Origin: Mermis nigrescens
Lineage: Eukaryota > Nematoda > Enoplea > Mermithida > Mermithidae
Reading direction: 5' to 3'
Assembly: GCA_036768485.1 (NCBI GenBank)
Contig: JAVLUZ010000582.1
Coordinates: 1-64,000 of the forward strand
DNA length: 64,000 nt
Positions 36,201 through 44,246 of this stretch are shown piece by piece. The notes beneath the pieces were generated by a model. It saw only the letters and a program-made list of their open reading frames with translations. It was not told the DNA's origin and did no database searches. The translations under genes and the position numbers were made by a program. Positions within the stretch are counted from its first letter, which is position 1, and the number at the start of each line of letters is the position of its first letter.

Positions 36201-36210
36201 CGCAATCCAT
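15109..36210 (-). CDS. ADSL: Adenylosuccinate lyase, partial gene (5 exons)
   Basis: Homotetrameric enzyme of purine synthesis. It cleaves SAICAR to AICAR and adenylosuccinate to AMP, each with loss of fumarate. Exons in coding order: 36210-35872, 31762-31504, 25595-25381, 23392-23202, 15275-15109. They join with consistent phases to about 390 codons, against 484 in human ADSL. Conserved blocks are present: [11 protein letters not shown] (His), [11 protein letters not shown] (His) and [18 protein letters not shown] (catalytic Ser loop). The last 90-100 residues are not found in this window. Motifs such as LQAFGEI and [11 protein letters not shown] resemble the nematode form more than the insect or vertebrate form, as I remember them. 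No stop or frameshift occurs in the exons, so the gene looks functional. Confidence 0.93.
15350..15575. repeat. Family N repeat
   Basis: About 225 bp starting TGTAACAACTCGAAAATTTG and ending CCCCTCTTACATA. It shares GGGTGGGG and GGGGAGACGGCTGACTT blocks with copies at 22405 and elsewhere. Element E inserted at its right edge. Confidence 0.6.
15906..16624 (+). mobile_element. GTACAAAG-family hAT-like MITE T1
   Basis: Perfect 8-bp duplication GTCTGATG (15898-15905 and 16625-16632). Termini are CAGTGTTTTTTTCGTACAAG and inverse CAGTGTTTTTTTGTACTCGG. Palindromes of the TTTGTACATGTACAAAG type lie near both ends. The interior has two or three GGCGCGAAGCGCC hairpins and no coding content. This is the longest complete T copy of this orientation, 719 bp. 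Confidence 0.92.
16965..17126 (+). pseudogene. Possible BED-type transposase N-terminus in element E
   Basis: ATG at 16965 begins [20 protein letters not shown]. The SILWDYFTL stretch parallels SPIWNYFTL, the aromatic start of the clearer BED finger in element G (34982). No Cys pair follows, because element F inserted at 17127. Weak, but consistent with a hAT origin for E. Confidence 0.4.
17127..19419. mobile_element. hAT-like element F (GGGTACCC motif)
   Basis: Nested in E. Termini TAGAGCTGCACACTTTGC and inverse TAGAGCTGCACGCGGGTACC, flanked by ATTACTGC and GTTACTGC (7 of 8). Both ends are dense in ACCCGGGTACCC and ACCCGGGTATACCC. The interior is shared with a copy that starts at 38180 and resumes at 45047. 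Element P1 interrupts it. Confidence 0.9.
17556..18855 (-). mobile_element. Long MITE P1 (GGCGTAGCCAG termini)
   Basis: Perfect 8-bp duplication GCTGACTG (17548-17555 and 18856-18863). The second F copy (about 45160) is empty at this site. Termini are CAGAGACGTAGTCAG and inverse CATAAGCATAGCCAGG. Homologous and opposite to P2 at 27490. The interior has GGCGCNNNGCGCC hairpins and no transposase. Confidence 0.92.
19769..20299. mobile_element. MITE Q (GGGGCGTAACCAG termini)
   Basis: Perfect 8-bp duplication TACATATG (19761-19768 and 20300-20307). Inverted termini are CAGGGGCGTAACC and CAGGGGCATGATCAGGAT. 531 bp, non-coding. Termini resemble those of P, so it may be a relative. Confidence 0.88.
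20308..20640. other. GC-richer unassigned stretch
   Basis: A 92-codon frame (20348-20626) begins at ATG and encodes [21 protein letters not shown] recognise nothing in it. It sits directly upstream of the Helitron-like block, so it may be that element's 5' portion or a captured fragment. Confidence 0.3.
20640..21173 (+). mobile_element. Helitron-like 3' segment, copy 1
   Basis: Short degenerate GATATAAGATACC units are followed by about nine degenerate CCAAAACATCAAAAATATGG units. The end reads TATCAGGCCTAAGTTCAGCC, then a GCCCGGGC...GCCGGGT hairpin and AGCTCAGCTAG. A hairpin followed by CTAG is typical of Helitron 3' ends. The same block is at 57950-58724. The base after CTAG is C, not the usual T, so the exact end is uncertain. 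Confidence 0.6.
21297..21466 (-). mobile_element. MITE S4 (CAGGCACGTAGC termini)
   Basis: Perfect 8-bp duplication GTCAAAAC (21289-21296 and 21467-21474). About 170 bp, inverse orientation to S1-S3. The interior carries the family landmark GGCCTTTTTGGGCTTAGTCC. Confidence 0.92.
21595..21970 (-). mobile_element. GTACAAAG-family MITE T4
   Basis: Begins CACGGTTTTTTGTATTCGGC and ends GACCTTGTACAAAAAATACT. It has the family's TGTACATGTACAAAC palindromes and the ACTACCA..GTCTAAAAACC core. No clear duplication. Internally deleted compared with T1. Confidence 0.75.
22405..22625. repeat. Family N repeat
   Basis: It shares TGAAATTTTGGGTGGAGGTC, GACGTACAATGTTTGGC and GGGACGGGGAGACGACCAAC with the other N copies. 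Upstream, 21971-22404, is non-coding DNA with a GGCGCGAAGCGCC hairpin at 22222. Confidence 0.6.
22866..23124. mobile_element. MITE Y1 (GGGCGTGGGG termini)
   Basis: Inverted ends CATAGGCGGGCGGCACC and CATACCTGGGCGTGGGGG. The flanking octamers CTTCCCAC and CTCCCCAT match at 6 of 8. Homologous to 30181-30424 and 55524-55774, whose duplications are perfect. Confidence 0.78.
23202..23392 (-). CDS. ADSL: ADSL exon 4
   Basis: Acceptor TTTCAAG|GCTTTC, donor AACAG|GTGAGA. It encodes [13 protein letters not shown], then the fumarase/aspartase-superfamily signature [18 protein letters not shown] that holds the catalytic serine, then [17 protein letters not shown]1 begins only 54 bp upstream of the acceptor. 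Confidence 0.95.
23446..23619 (+). mobile_element. MITE S1
   Basis: Termini CAGGCACGTAGC and inverse CAGGCACGTATCTC, flanked by GCTTAATC and GCTAAATC (7 of 8). The interior has CCAACACCAATTTTTTTGGG and AAAAAGGCCAAAAATAGC. 174 bp, non-coding, in the ADSL intron. Confidence 0.9.
24182..24623 (+). mobile_element. GTACAAAG-family MITE T2
   Basis: Similar to T1 over most of its length but with a damaged left end (CAGTTTCTTGTACAAAG). It ends CGAATACAAAAAAACACTG. No duplication could be read. It contains GGCGCGAAGCGCCG at about 24390 and GGCACGAAGCGCC at about 24480. Confidence 0.8.
24795..25165. repeat. Family X repeat
   Basis: Non-coding repeat with AGAATTCGCGATTTTCC, a block about AAGTGCCAAATTTTCGGCG and GACGCACATCCACAG. 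Related copies are at 26520-26910 (inverted) and 36280-37060. Confidence 0.5.
25175..25345 (+). mobile_element. MITE S2
   Basis: Perfect 8-bp duplication AGAATTTC (25167-25174 and 25346-25353). The left terminus GAGGCAGGTAGCC is mutated from the family form. It ends 35 bp from the ADSL exon 3 donor, inside the intron. Confidence 0.9.
25381..25595 (-). CDS. ADSL: ADSL exon 3
   Basis: Acceptor GGCTACAG|GCACTCAG, donor TTGCAG|GTGCTG. It completes the Gly codon begun in exon 2 (GATG-TQ) and encodes [29 protein letters not shown] and [12 protein letters not shown]. The phase at the end is 0. Confidence 0.94.
25660..25850 (-). repeat. Family N repeat, inverted
   Basis: The reverse complement shows the family N blocks (AATTTTTGGGGGAGC, AAATGACCTCCAACTTTTGG). 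It lies in the ADSL intron between exons 2 and 3. Confidence 0.55.
26058..26285 (+). repeat. Inverted arm M, left
   Basis: Begins near CCAGACAGGCACTGTCCGGC. The reverse complement of this arm is found at 32325-32545, with shared blocks GCGATTTTGA, CGGAACGTTTTTT and TGCATTATATCGC-type sequence. No matching duplication is evident. Confidence 0.7.
26520..26910 (-). repeat. Family X repeat, inverted
   Basis: The reverse complement shares TTTTTTCACC, CAGAATTCGCGATTTTCC and GTTTTTGACGCG blocks with 24795 and 36280. Non-coding. Confidence 0.5.
26936..28921. mobile_element. hAT-like element B (GGGCCC motif)
   Basis: Perfect 8-bp duplication CCCCCAAC (26928-26935 and 28922-28929). Termini are CAGTGATCGACCGGGC and inverse CAGTGATCGACCGGGT. 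Both ends have CCGGGCCCGGGCCCGGG arrays. No transposase frame seen. It contains P2. The 12-bp start is almost the same as in element A, although A's arrays use GGGGCC. Confidence 0.93.
27490..28641 (+). mobile_element. Long MITE P2
   Basis: Perfect 8-bp duplication ATTGAAGC (27482-27489 and 28642-28649). Termini are CATAGGCGTAGCCAGG and inverse CAGAGGCGTAGCCAGG. Homologous to P1 in reverse. Non-coding apart from chance frames. It contains CGGCGCTTCGCGCCG at 27623. Confidence 0.92.
28981..29449 (+). mobile_element. GTACAAAG-family MITE T3
   Basis: Begins CGGTGTTTTTTATACAAGG and ends GCAAAAAAGCCGTG. It has the palindrome block GTACATGTACAAAGACGG and the internal ACTACAATATTGTACAGTAGC core. No duplication seen. 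Confidence 0.75.
29925..30102 (+). mobile_element. MITE S3
   Basis: Perfect 8-bp duplication CACATACA (29917-29924 and 30103-30110). Termini are CAGGCGCGTAGCTGG and inverse CAGGCACGTATCTCTGG. 178 bp. Confidence 0.94.
30181..30424. mobile_element. MITE Y2
   Basis: Perfect 8-bp duplication CACATAAC (30173-30180 and 30425-30432). The left terminus CACACATGAGCGTGGGG matches Y3's right end. The interior shows GAGAAACGTCGAAAAATGG, as in Y1 and Y3. Confidence 0.9.
30433..31503. other. ADSL intron, non-coding remnants
   Basis: AT-rich, with scattered repeat pieces and GGCGAAGCGCCG at about 30650 and GGCGCGCAGCGC at about 31320. No gene or complete element recognised. Confidence 0.5.
31504..31762 (-). 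CDS. ADSL: ADSL exon 2
   Basis: Acceptor TTATTAATAG|GACAACACT, donor GGGGCTACTG|GTTCGA. It encodes [20 protein letters not shown], the His-containing [18 protein letters not shown] block, and FRGVKGATG. The donor GTTCGA is weak, but the phase with exon 3 fits exactly. Confidence 0.93.
31785..32180. repeat. Family N repeat, long copy
   Basis: Starts CATGTAGAGGCTGAAAACTT and includes a partly inverted second half (GGTCGTCCCC against GGGGGAACGACC). It is larger than other N copies and may be two copies head to head. Confidence 0.5.
32325..32545 (-). repeat. Inverted arm M, right
   Basis: Reverse complement of 26058-26285, ending AATCGCCGGACAGCACCTGT. ADSL exon 2 lies between the two arms, so they are best read as two separate insertions. 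Confidence 0.7.
34000..34982 (-). pseudogene. BED zinc-finger start of hAT transposase, split
   Basis: ATG at 34982 begins [20 protein letters not shown] pair follows, then T5 intrudes (34125-34863). Past T5 the frame resumes with [17 protein letters not shown], giving the His pair HLQTKH. The C-x2-C then H-x4-H pattern, with an aromatic start, is the BED finger, the DNA-binding domain of hAT transposases. It probably bound the GGATCC arrays at the ends (inference). The catalytic region is absent and stops follow. Confidence 0.82.
34125..34863 (-). mobile_element. GTACAAAG-family MITE T5
   Basis: Inserted in the BED finger of G. Flanks GGTGGTAT and GGTGGCAC match at 6 of 8. Termini are CGGTGTTTTTTTGTACTC and inverse CAGTGTTTTTTGTACAAG. 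739 bp with four GGCGC..GCGCC hairpins. Confidence 0.85.
35872..36210 (-). CDS. ADSL: ADSL exon 1 with start codon
   Basis: First in-frame ATG after an upstream stop region gives [19 protein letters not shown], aligned to the YRSPL..RYAS start of other ADSLs, so the start is well placed. 113 codons, ending TTTGTGCAG|GTAGTT in phase 0. It encodes [12 protein letters not shown] with an active-site histidine and [10 protein letters not shown]. The promoter is not identifiable. Confidence 0.92.
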
Positions 36211-36279
36211 ATTATTCAATTCTAGCCTTAATACAAATGCAAATTACTACGTAAGATACATGATCTGGCGCATATGTAC

Positions 36280-37060
36280 ATGATCGCAGGAGGTTTTAGG
36301 CGGTTTTCACCCCACCAGTACAATTTTCACCTTCTCCTAGGAATTTTTTCACCCCTCCCCCAGAATTCGCGATTTTTCGAAAGTTACCAAAAATATTCTA
36401 GAAATTCGTATAAAAGGTGTTTTTGAAAGCGTTTTATGCTATCTATTTGCTCAAAAAAGTGAAATTTTCGGCGCTTCGCGTCATATACGCATGTTTTGAC
36501 TATATTTAATTTAATTTGTTCGACTTGACTTTTTTCGATTTCTCTCAAAACTTGCTCATGTTTTTATGCTCTAGAAAAATAGAGCATCATCAGAAACGCC
36601 GATAACGATGTTTTTGACGCGTATTGCCTACCATTTATGGGCCCAAAAAAGATACTTTGAAATTTCACCCCTATCCAGAATTCCCATGCTGTGCATGCAT
36701 AATCCGGGGATTTTACCCCCCCCCCCCCTTTCAAAAAATTTTTCACCCGCCGAATTTTTGATTTTCTAAAGAAAATCGTAGGAAAGCTACAGTTTTAAGC
36801 GCTTGAGCAATGTTTTGACTCAAAAATTGAAATTTTTGGCGATTCTCACCATACGCGCATTTTCTGACTATATTTAGGTCAATTTATTCGATGTCTTCAT
36901 ATTTTGAAGAAATTTTTTCATATATTTTTAATTTTATAGGAAGAATAAGTATCGTAAGAAACGTCAAAAGAAGTTTTTGACGCATTTTCATCGTTTATGA
37001 GCTTAGAAGGGCACTTTAGGAAAAGCCTTTGATTTCGCTTCCCAGAATTCTTATGCTGTG
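36280..37060. repeat. Family X repeats, two tandem copies
   Basis: Two units (about 36280-36700 and 36700-37060), each with TTTTTTCACCC, GAATT..GATTTTC, a TTCGGCG block and a GACGC-T-TTTACC-type end. A run of 13 C residues sits at about 36716. Non-coding. Confidence 0.5.
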
Positions 37061-37383
37061 CGTGTATGGATATGAACGAACGTACAAGATTCGGAGAGTG
37101 AGCTTCAACCCCAACAAGAAGCCTTCCATTTCAACTCCTAATAAATTTTTCATTCCAAGAATTTTTATTTTCCAAGAAATAGTATTTTTATTTCCGAACA
37201 GAATGAAGAAGTGCCGCTTTAATCATTTTTCGCGATCTTTCGACTCAAAAGCATTGAATTTTCGGCAAACAAAAACATGAGATTACTACTAAAATAGCAT
37301 ACGAGAGCGACTTAAGAATGACCCACATAAAAAATTATTGTCAAAATTTTGTATATAATCAGTCAATAATTTAAGTATAGCTG

Positions 37384-38058
37384 TCGACGTTTGTTATCCG
37401 GCGATTTGGTTGACATCTATAATAGGCCATAACCAATTTGTCTTCTCCATTTTCCACTTTTTTTCCTCATGTTTAGGGGTCTAGAATTGTTCAAAAAAGG
37501 AGCGTTCGTGTTGAAAAATCAATGCTCTCAGTAGAAAATCCTGTGTTGAAGTTAAATGGCGGTAGTTGGCGGGTGGTACACTTTGTGTAAAAAATTTGCA
37601 CTCTAAGAGGAATATCACGATCCGTAATACGTTATTCCCGTTTAAACTTGATTTTCATACCTTATGTAGAGTATTTTAGTCAATTTCTGAAGTCGCTTTT
37701 GACAACAACAAACTTCATTTATCAAAATGGCGCGGAGCGCCGAGAAAGTTTGAAATTCTCTTCTCTAAAAACGCATTACAAAAATTGTCCAAATCCGTGC
37801 AAAAGATAAGAATTGTGAAGTTTTAGAGCAAGTTGACGATAAGAAAGCTGAAATCGGCGCGGCACGGCTCAATCATCAATAACAAATCATAAAATTAAAC
37901 AATCCGGCGCCAAGCGCTGAAAAATATTGAAATTTTACCTCTCAAAAAACACATTTTTGCTTTACAATAATTTTTCACAAATTCCAATCAGGCCCAAAAT
38001 TTTTTTCCACTTTTCAAAATCTTGATTGACAAGTAGACCACAAAGTGGAAAAAACGTC
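37384..38058 (-). mobile_element. Element W2, inverted relative of W
   Basis: Reverse complement of parts of 49767-50828, including CGATTTGGTTGACAT and GTGGAAAAAACG. It carries only one copy of the unit that is tandem in W. Ends are degenerate (GACGTTTG and CGTC). Confidence 0.65.
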
Positions 38059-38179
38059 AATTGCTTCAAATCGCATTTTCCTACAATCGAAAATGGAAAA
38101 TTTTCCATTTTCCATCTTCCATTTTCCGGATTATATACATTTCTTTAATTTTCTGGCGATTTTCCATCTTGGCCATGGA

Positions 38180-38468
38180 TAGTGCTGCACACTTTGCAAA
38201 TTTTACCACCTGGGTACCCGGCTATTTTATTACCCGGGTGATTCGGGTACCCGGGTATACCCGGGTAGGAACTTCAACGGAAGAGAATGCAGTGAACATA
38301 ATTTATTTACGGTTGACATGAGATCTAGGGCAAAATGATATCTAAGCAGTAAAATTATTGAAAAATTAATGCAACATTAAATATAATGGAGGCTTTAATC
38401 TGAAGAATCCGTATACATTTAATGAAATTTTAGTCATTTTCATAATTCAAAGCGAAAAATTGTGAAGT
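38180..38468 (+). mobile_element. F-like hAT element H, left part
   Basis: Begins TAGTGCTGCACACTTTGC, followed by ACCCGGGTACCCGG arrays and the F interior (TTTACGGTTGACAT, then AATTCAAAGCGAAAAATTGTG). It breaks after GTGAAG. The interior resumes at 45047, so about 6.6 kb lies inside it. Confidence 0.82.
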
Positions 38469-38689
38469 AATTTAGGGATATGGTATAATACATGCATTAA
38501 ATTGCCTCTTTGTCATTTTTCTGTATTAATCTAATCAAGAGCCTGAAACAAATGAAGTCACTAGGTACTCAATTTTCAGTGATAATCTATAGCAATCAGA
38601 AAACGATTTATCCATCAATGAGGGATATATTTGTTTCATCATTTTACATGATATGCATATGAGGCAAAAGAAATTTTCATATTTCTAAT

Positions 38690-39435
38690 CACTGTTGTTT
38701 TTTTTTGTACGAGACAAAGATTTTGAGGCTCGTACAAAGATTTTCGGAGCCATCTTTGTACAATGTACAAAGACTTTTTGGGGCAAAGTAATAGTAATTT
38801 TAACGTTTTTTGAGTATTTTTTAGCAAAATTTCTAGAAATTTTCGGCGCTTCGCGCCGAGTATCATAATTACATTCTATTTAGCTCCAGGCGCGGGCATT
38901 AAACACTCCAAAATCTATCTGTAAGCATCTTTGTACAGATTGAAGCATCGTTTACATCTATTTCCACTGTTTTATAAAGATTTTATGCAGAAAAAATAAC
39001 TATTAAACAACTGTGCACTGTTTTCTGCCGTTTGAAGATAAAATTGACTCTTTTATCTTTGCGTTGCATTAAATTCATTAGCAAATTGGTGTCTATTATG
39101 AGATTCAGTCAGCACATTGCAACCGCTTATTATTTATAATTGTGTAACACAAGTCATTTTAACTTGCTGAGTCGAATTTTATGTGTAATTTCAACCTAAG
39201 TCTCATGAAAATTTTGGCGTTTCGGGCCGAACTAAAATAACCAGCTGAATTTAGGACAAAGTTACACCTTTTGTGAAGCGTGCGGGTCACGGATAACAAT
39301 CTAGTAGTATGTAAAAATGTGTACATTCAATTGCGTATCTATACGTTATATATACAAAAAAATTTTTGCTCGTACAAAGACTTTTCCGGGGATCTTTGTA
39401 CATGTACAAAGAGGCTCGTACAAAAAAAAACAGTG
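38690..39435. mobile_element. hAT-like MITE U (GTACGAG/GTACAAAG motif)
   Basis: Perfect 8-bp duplication TTTCTAAT (38682-38689 and 39436-39443). Termini are CACTGTTGTTTTTTTTTGTA and inverse CACTGTTTTTTTTTGTAC. It has CGGCGCTTCGCGCCG at 38843. Related to T, but with GTACGAG next to the end. Confidence 0.93.
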
Positions 39436-39606
39436 TTTCTAATCATCTGAGTCTAACAATCAATAAATCGATTTAACAAACTGAATTTGTCAAGACAGGA
39501 GCTTTTAATTTTTAAAAACCCCGATTAAAAATAAATTTAGTGACTGATTGATTGAGCAAACGGTTAAAGAGAATTTTCTAAAAAAAAACAAATTTCATAG
39601 TAATCT

Positions 39607-42600
39607 TAGGTAGCGCGTTAGCGCGTACCTATAATATACTTGGGTACCCCTAACACCTGTGCACCCCCCTACAGCAATAACGGGACACTTCTGGAAGGTG
39701 CGGTTTTTTTAAAAGAAAGATAATAAAAAAATTCGCTGCCCGTGTTTTTTTGTTTTTCTTGAAACTCAAAACTGATTGTGTAAAGAAGGTGTAAAGTTTT
39801 TGTGTAACGTTATAACATAGGACACATTTTGGGACCTTTTTGTCACGGCAAGTGGACAACTGAGTATTGATGACTCGAACAATTAAACAGCATAGGATTA
39901 TAGAGGGATGGACTTTTCGGAACAGTATTTTTTTGTTTTTTGAAATTTGCATTAGTTTTCGAATGGCAGTGTAAAGAGTGCGAAAATCTGGGGGTGAAAA
40001 AACACTTTTTGGTCGAGTTTTCAACCTGTCTATGTCTGATACTAACTCCGATTATGAGTTTTTTAAAATGTTTTCTGACAGAAATGTAGAGCGGATCAAG
40101 GGCTACATTCTGCATATAAGCAAAGTCTTCTACGCTCTATGGAGAGTTAGATCCTGGGGTTTAAAGTTTACACTCTAGTGGATGGTGTAAAAAACGGATT
40201 TTAAGTAAGATTTCTCTGCCAAAGTTTTCCGCTTATGAGTCAGTGTGAATTATAGACAGCAATAATAAAGTGCCTCTCAGGGGCTACACATCGCAGCAAA
40301 CCGCATTTAAAAAAACGCAATATTGAGTTATTTATGGGGGTGTAAAGTTCGAAATCAGAGGTAAAAAATGGGCGAAAAATCACGTTTTTTCCGAAGTTTG
40401 ATTAATAAATCATACCAAATAATTTTTGCAACAGAATTTTGGCACACAGGAATGTACTACGATTTAAAAGCTACAAATTGTACCAAACCGAATTTCTTTA
40501 AACTCAATGGGGAGTTCGGTAAGGAATTTTAAAGTTTACAGTGTTCTAAATGATGGAAAATACGTTTTTGTTGCGTTTTTTGTTCGCCACTTTCTCCGTC
40601 CAGAAGTCGGGATAAGTCCGATAGAATAAAAATAAAGTGCTTTATATCGGGTGCATGTCAAAGCAGATTGTCTATACATTAATATTCAGCGAGTGTAAAG
40701 TCAAAAATTTGGTGTTTAAAATACAATTCTGTCTTGTTTTTTTCTGCCTGCTTCTCCGGTTATGAGTCAGGGACATAATTATCAAGTCTAGAAATGGACC
40801 AGGAACCAAATTTGATATGCCAGTCTGGCGCATATGTTTACACTCTACAGTGTTGTAAAGTAGTTTACACCTATTGTTAGTTTGCCCATAGAACATTATG
40901 GAGACTCAATTTTTTTCATAAATATTAATCGTAATATCGGAACAATATCAAAATTACGAATCTGACCAAAATCTTCTTTACACTAGGTGTTTACATGAAG
41001 TTTACACTACATATGTATTTATCTTTGTTTTTGAGCATTCCAGAAACCTAATTTTTTCCTGGAGTCTAGAAATTTTCAAAGAATCAAATGTGAGACGTCA
41101 CGTAGGCGCATTTGTTTACATCCAACAGTGATGTAAAGTAGTTTACACTCATTGTTTATTTGTCCTCAGACCATTGTACTTTGGTAAATATACTTGGCCA
41201 TCCTTTTTCTTATTTGTTTATCACAGCGAGTGCGAAATTTGTGTCCCCCCTCACAGCAACAACGGCACACACCTGGGAGGTGCGGTGTTTTTTAATCGAT
41301 GGATAATTAAGAAAATTCGATGCCTGTGTTTTTTCTTTTGTTTACACTCAATACTGAGTTAGCAATGAGCGTGTAAAGTGTAAAACAAAAAATCAAATAA
41401 TTTGCGGAGGGCCAATTTTTTTTAAATGTTGCCCCCCCAGCTGTAGATTACGAATCTGACCTTAAAATTTCCTTACAGTCAATGGTTGTTGCACAAAAGT
41501 GTAAAGTATACGTGTTTTTTACTCTTTGCGTGTCCTTCAGCTTATCTAATTTAATTTTGGTTTATGTGCAGTCCAATCGGTTTTATAATGTAGAGGGTTG
41601 TAAAATCTCAAAACGGATTTTTTTCTTTCTTATAACGCAATTTTTCTTGATCTGTGATCGTTTTAGTGTAAAGGGTTCGAGACGAAAAACGATATCTCTT
41701 CAACTACTCCGCTAAGTAGGCGGAACATGCTAATTATGCTTAAAAGGTGCCCTGACCTTAGTCTTACAGATCCCAGTTTATTTTGTTTCTATACACCCAA
41801 TATTGCGGTATTAGCACAAGTGTAAAGTTTACATCGAGAAGCATTTTGCGCCCAGAGCATCGTGGAGGATGAATTTTTTTAAAAATGTTCTCCGTAAGGT
41901 CAGAATAACGAATCTGACCTTTAAACTTTTCTACAGCCAGTGTTTGTTGAGGTATGAAGAGGTGAACTTTGAATTATATATACATCTATTTTCTAATGCC
42001 GATAGATAACTCCGCATTGCATATTTTTTGATCAGATTTTTCGTATTTCAGAGGTCTTTGACTCGTCTTTAATAAATAATTATTTTTATCATCATAAATG
42101 CACTATTCTTGAACTTCAGTAGAATGATGAATATCTTTCGAAATAGGATAATCAAGCTGAAATCTGCTGATATGTCGAGTTGGCGCAGTGGTTGACAAGT
42201 CCCTTCTCGGATGCGGTATTAAACAAAGAATGATGGGTTCGAATCTTCTGAATGCTGACTTTTTCATTTTTTCAATTCTTTTGGCAAAACCATGTACTTC
42301 ATTTGACTCATATATCTATTTAGGTTCTGCGGATAACACTTTTTTGTGTTTTGAATTTCGCCTCAGTTGTCGAATGGGAGTGTAAAGAGTGCGAAAATCT
42401 AGGGGTGAAAAGACACATTTTGGCCGAGTTTTCGACATGTTTATGTCTGCCAACAACTCCGCTTATGAGTTTTAGGAAATTTTTTCTGACATTTTCTACA
42501 ATCAAGACGCAGTTAGTACCAGGGTTTTAAACTTTACACTCTAGTGGATGAGTAAAAAAACAGATTTTTTCCAAGATTTCACTGCCAAAAGTTGGGGTTA

Positions 42601-44230
42601 ATTAAATAAAATAGAAATAAAGTAACTTCTAATGGCTATACGTCGAAGCAAGCCGCGTTCAAAAAAACGTAATATTGAGTTGTTTATGGGGTGTAAAGTT
42701 CGAAATCTGAGGTGTAAAGTGGGCGAAAAAAACAGGTTTTTTCGTATTTTGATTGATAAATCATATCAAATATTTTGCGGAACATAAGTTTGGCACATAC
42801 AAACCTACTACAATCAAAGGGCAACAAACTGGCCCGAACCGAACTTATTTACATTCAATGGGCGTTAGGTTCAGATTTTTAAAGTTTACAATGTGGTGGA
42901 CAGTGGAAAATACGTGTTTGTACATTTTTTGTTCGCCACTTTCTCTGTTCAGAAGTCGGGCGAGGTCGAATAGGATAAAAATAAAGTAAAATTCTAGTTT
43001 TTTTCTACGTAAAATCAGAATTGGGAATCTGACTGTTAGTATTCTCTACACCTAGTAGTTGTGTAAGGTTTGCACTATTCATTTGTTGTAATATGTAGTT
43101 TATACTACAAATTTATTTTACTACCAAATCTAAGCGTTAGTGTTCCTTACACTTGATATTTGCGTGAAGTTCTTGAATTTTTGCCGAAAAACTTTGTTTT
43201 TTAATTTACCAACATCCCACCTTTTCAATTTTCTTAAAGTTTAAAATCTTTTACAATTCTCTTCATAATTTAATGGTAGGTTTAAACTTTAAGTTTCTCT
43301 TGGTTTACAACTCTCGCTTAGCAAGCTCATTTTTCAATACTTTTTCATAGTGATCAATCGCGTTTAGTTCGGAATTGGTGGACATCCCTTATTTTATTAC
43401 TCGGCTCAAATAATCCAAGTGACGATCTTTTGATTATTTTCTTTATCGCAAATTCAAACACCCAAATTTCAATTTAAAAATCATAAAAATTATTTCATAA
43501 TTATTATGTAAGATGACTGGCTGGTTGAGAGCTCTTTTTTGTTGTTTTCATTGTTCATTGTGCTCGTAGGAACCTAGAAAAGAAATAGTTTTTCGCCATA
43601 GGTATTCTCTGGCGAAAACAAGTTAACAAAGCTTTTTGCGTTAATTATTATTTTGGTCCAAAATAGGTCAACTGACCTAGGGCTAAATTCCGGGGCTACT
43701 TAATTACTACTGCGTTAGGTTTTTAGGGCATAGCTGCCAATAGCTCCGTAGGTACGGACGAATTTAGGTCCGAGGAGTTTGAGACCGTAGTTATTGAGGG
43801 TCGTGTGGTTGAGTCCGGCGTTTCGCCCTAGCAACCTGACCAGCGCTAAGTGTAGCCATTAAGTAAGTCCCGTAGGTACGTTATATGTCGTTTCCAAGTT
43901 AATTTAAATGTGGAACGACCTCTATAACTTACAGGACTGTTTAGAATGTAACATATATTTACCATAGCTAATAAGAAATAGTAAACTTTATACTTCCGAC
44001 AATCAAGAGCATATCTAACTCAGTTTTAAATTCTATGCAGTCTGATTGATTTCAAAAGGTAGACGGTTATGGAATCTAGGGAGTCTCTTTTTTTAAAACA
44101 ATATTTTTTAAATTTAGAGGCAATTAATTTATGTTAAGAACAATAAGTTTTCCGCGTTCTTGGACTGCTGTCATTATTGTGGTATGCTACTGTATGTGTT
44201 TGCTGACTGATGCACTGAAATCATGCTAAT
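39607..44230 (+). repeat. Repeat K1 (GTGTAAAGTTTACAC-rich), copy 1
   Basis: Begins with a hairpin, TAGGTAGCGCGTTAGCGCG, then ATAATATACTTGGGTACCCC. The body is made of degenerate units carrying GTGTAAAG and TTTACACT, and a block at 39664 recurs at 41247. The inverse copy is at 54400-59719. The stretch 43120-44120 includes a GC-richer part (43650-43880) of unknown nature. No protein is recognised. Confidence 0.7.
42174..42258 (+). tRNA. tRNA-like sequence in K1, degraded
   Basis: Pol III box A TTGGCGCAGTGG and box B GGTTCGAATCTT lie 55 bp apart. The acceptor ends pair only partly, so it is a tRNA-derived relic, not a gene. K2 has the matching relic at 56930-57012 on the other strand. Confidence 0.5.
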
Positions 44231-44246
44231 GAAAAGTAGGGTACTA

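Noticed and set aside
42174..42258. Functional tRNA gene
   Set aside because: A and B boxes are good, but the acceptor and anticodon stems do not pair well, and a homologous relic occurs at 56930.
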